The notes below the pieces were generated by a model. It did not search any database. It was not told the DNA's origin and saw only the letters and a program-made list of their open reading frames with translations. From an uncultured Clostridia bacterium (GTDB taxonomy: Bacteria > Bacillota > Clostridia > Oscillospirales > Acutalibacteraceae): a stretch of DNA of 58,289 nt. Position numbers and translations under genes: made by a program. The DNA lies in the NCBI GenBank assembly GCA_945948515.1, contig CAMFBH010000010.1:1-58289 (forward strand). Reading direction: 5' to 3'. This document shows, one piece after another, positions 58,272 to 58,289 of this stretch (position 1 is its first letter; the number at the start of each line of letters is the position of its first letter).

Positions 58272-58289
58272 GAAAATCCCGTACTAAGT

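Overview
The window is chromosomal DNA from a low-to-moderate GC Firmicute, most likely a gut-type Clostridia (Oscillospirales/Ruminococcus-like). This rests on the sepF-divIVA-ileS-lspA-rluD order, the mutS-mutL-miaA order, strong GGAGG ribosome sites, TTGAAA/TATAAT promoters, Na+-pump decarboxylase subunits and clostridial hypothetical families. This is an inference from gene content and not a species identification. Coding density is high. I see no tRNA, rRNA, CRISPR array, insertion sequence or phage gene.

Layout: (1) 1-3511: end of a metallophosphoesterase, a zinc-ribbon membrane protein coupled to a GPH-family sugar:cation symporter, and yebC. (2) 3657-9472: glyA, two coupled CDP-glycerol glycerophosphotransferase-like genes, a PLP aminotransferase and trpS. 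(3) 9643-14499: a five-gene cassette with its own promoter. Two paralogous SCP2-like proteins flank a class III aminotransferase and a transketolase split into two subunits. Its pathway is not recognised and it is the best candidate for an undescribed system. (4) 14572-17698: GNAT acetyltransferase, mltG and a convergent serine hydrolase. (5) 17918-21877: a nucleotide-sugar 4,6-dehydratase and a KtrB/KtrA potassium uptake pair. (6) 22202-26983: a 1535-residue secreted protein followed by a 52-residue peptide gene. (7) 27116-34491: aromatic amino-acid operon tyrA-aroB-aroA-aroC-pheA, then a VTT membrane protein and a galactokinase-like kinase. (8) 34591-39708: a 44-residue membrane peptide gene on the minus strand, Na+-pump decarboxylase gamma and beta subunits, pcrA and a Cys-rich protein. 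(9) 39759-41282: malQ. (10) 41444-58271: one long collinear run with miaB, a YlbF-like protein, mutS, mutL, miaA, an HlyD-like protein, yggS, sepF, divIVA, ileS, lspA, rluD, a HAD phosphatase and nfo.

Functional links: miaA and miaB act in series on the same tRNA adenosine, and the YlbF-like protein beside miaB fits the iron-sulfur Y-complex. mutS and mutL form the mismatch-repair core. sepF and divIVA belong to cell division. The dehydratase and glycerophosphotransferases point to a phosphate-bearing surface glycan. Points most worth a second look are the five-gene cassette, the apparent ACG start of mutL, the two very small genes, and a promoter/terminator/ribosome-site overlap at 14512-14574.
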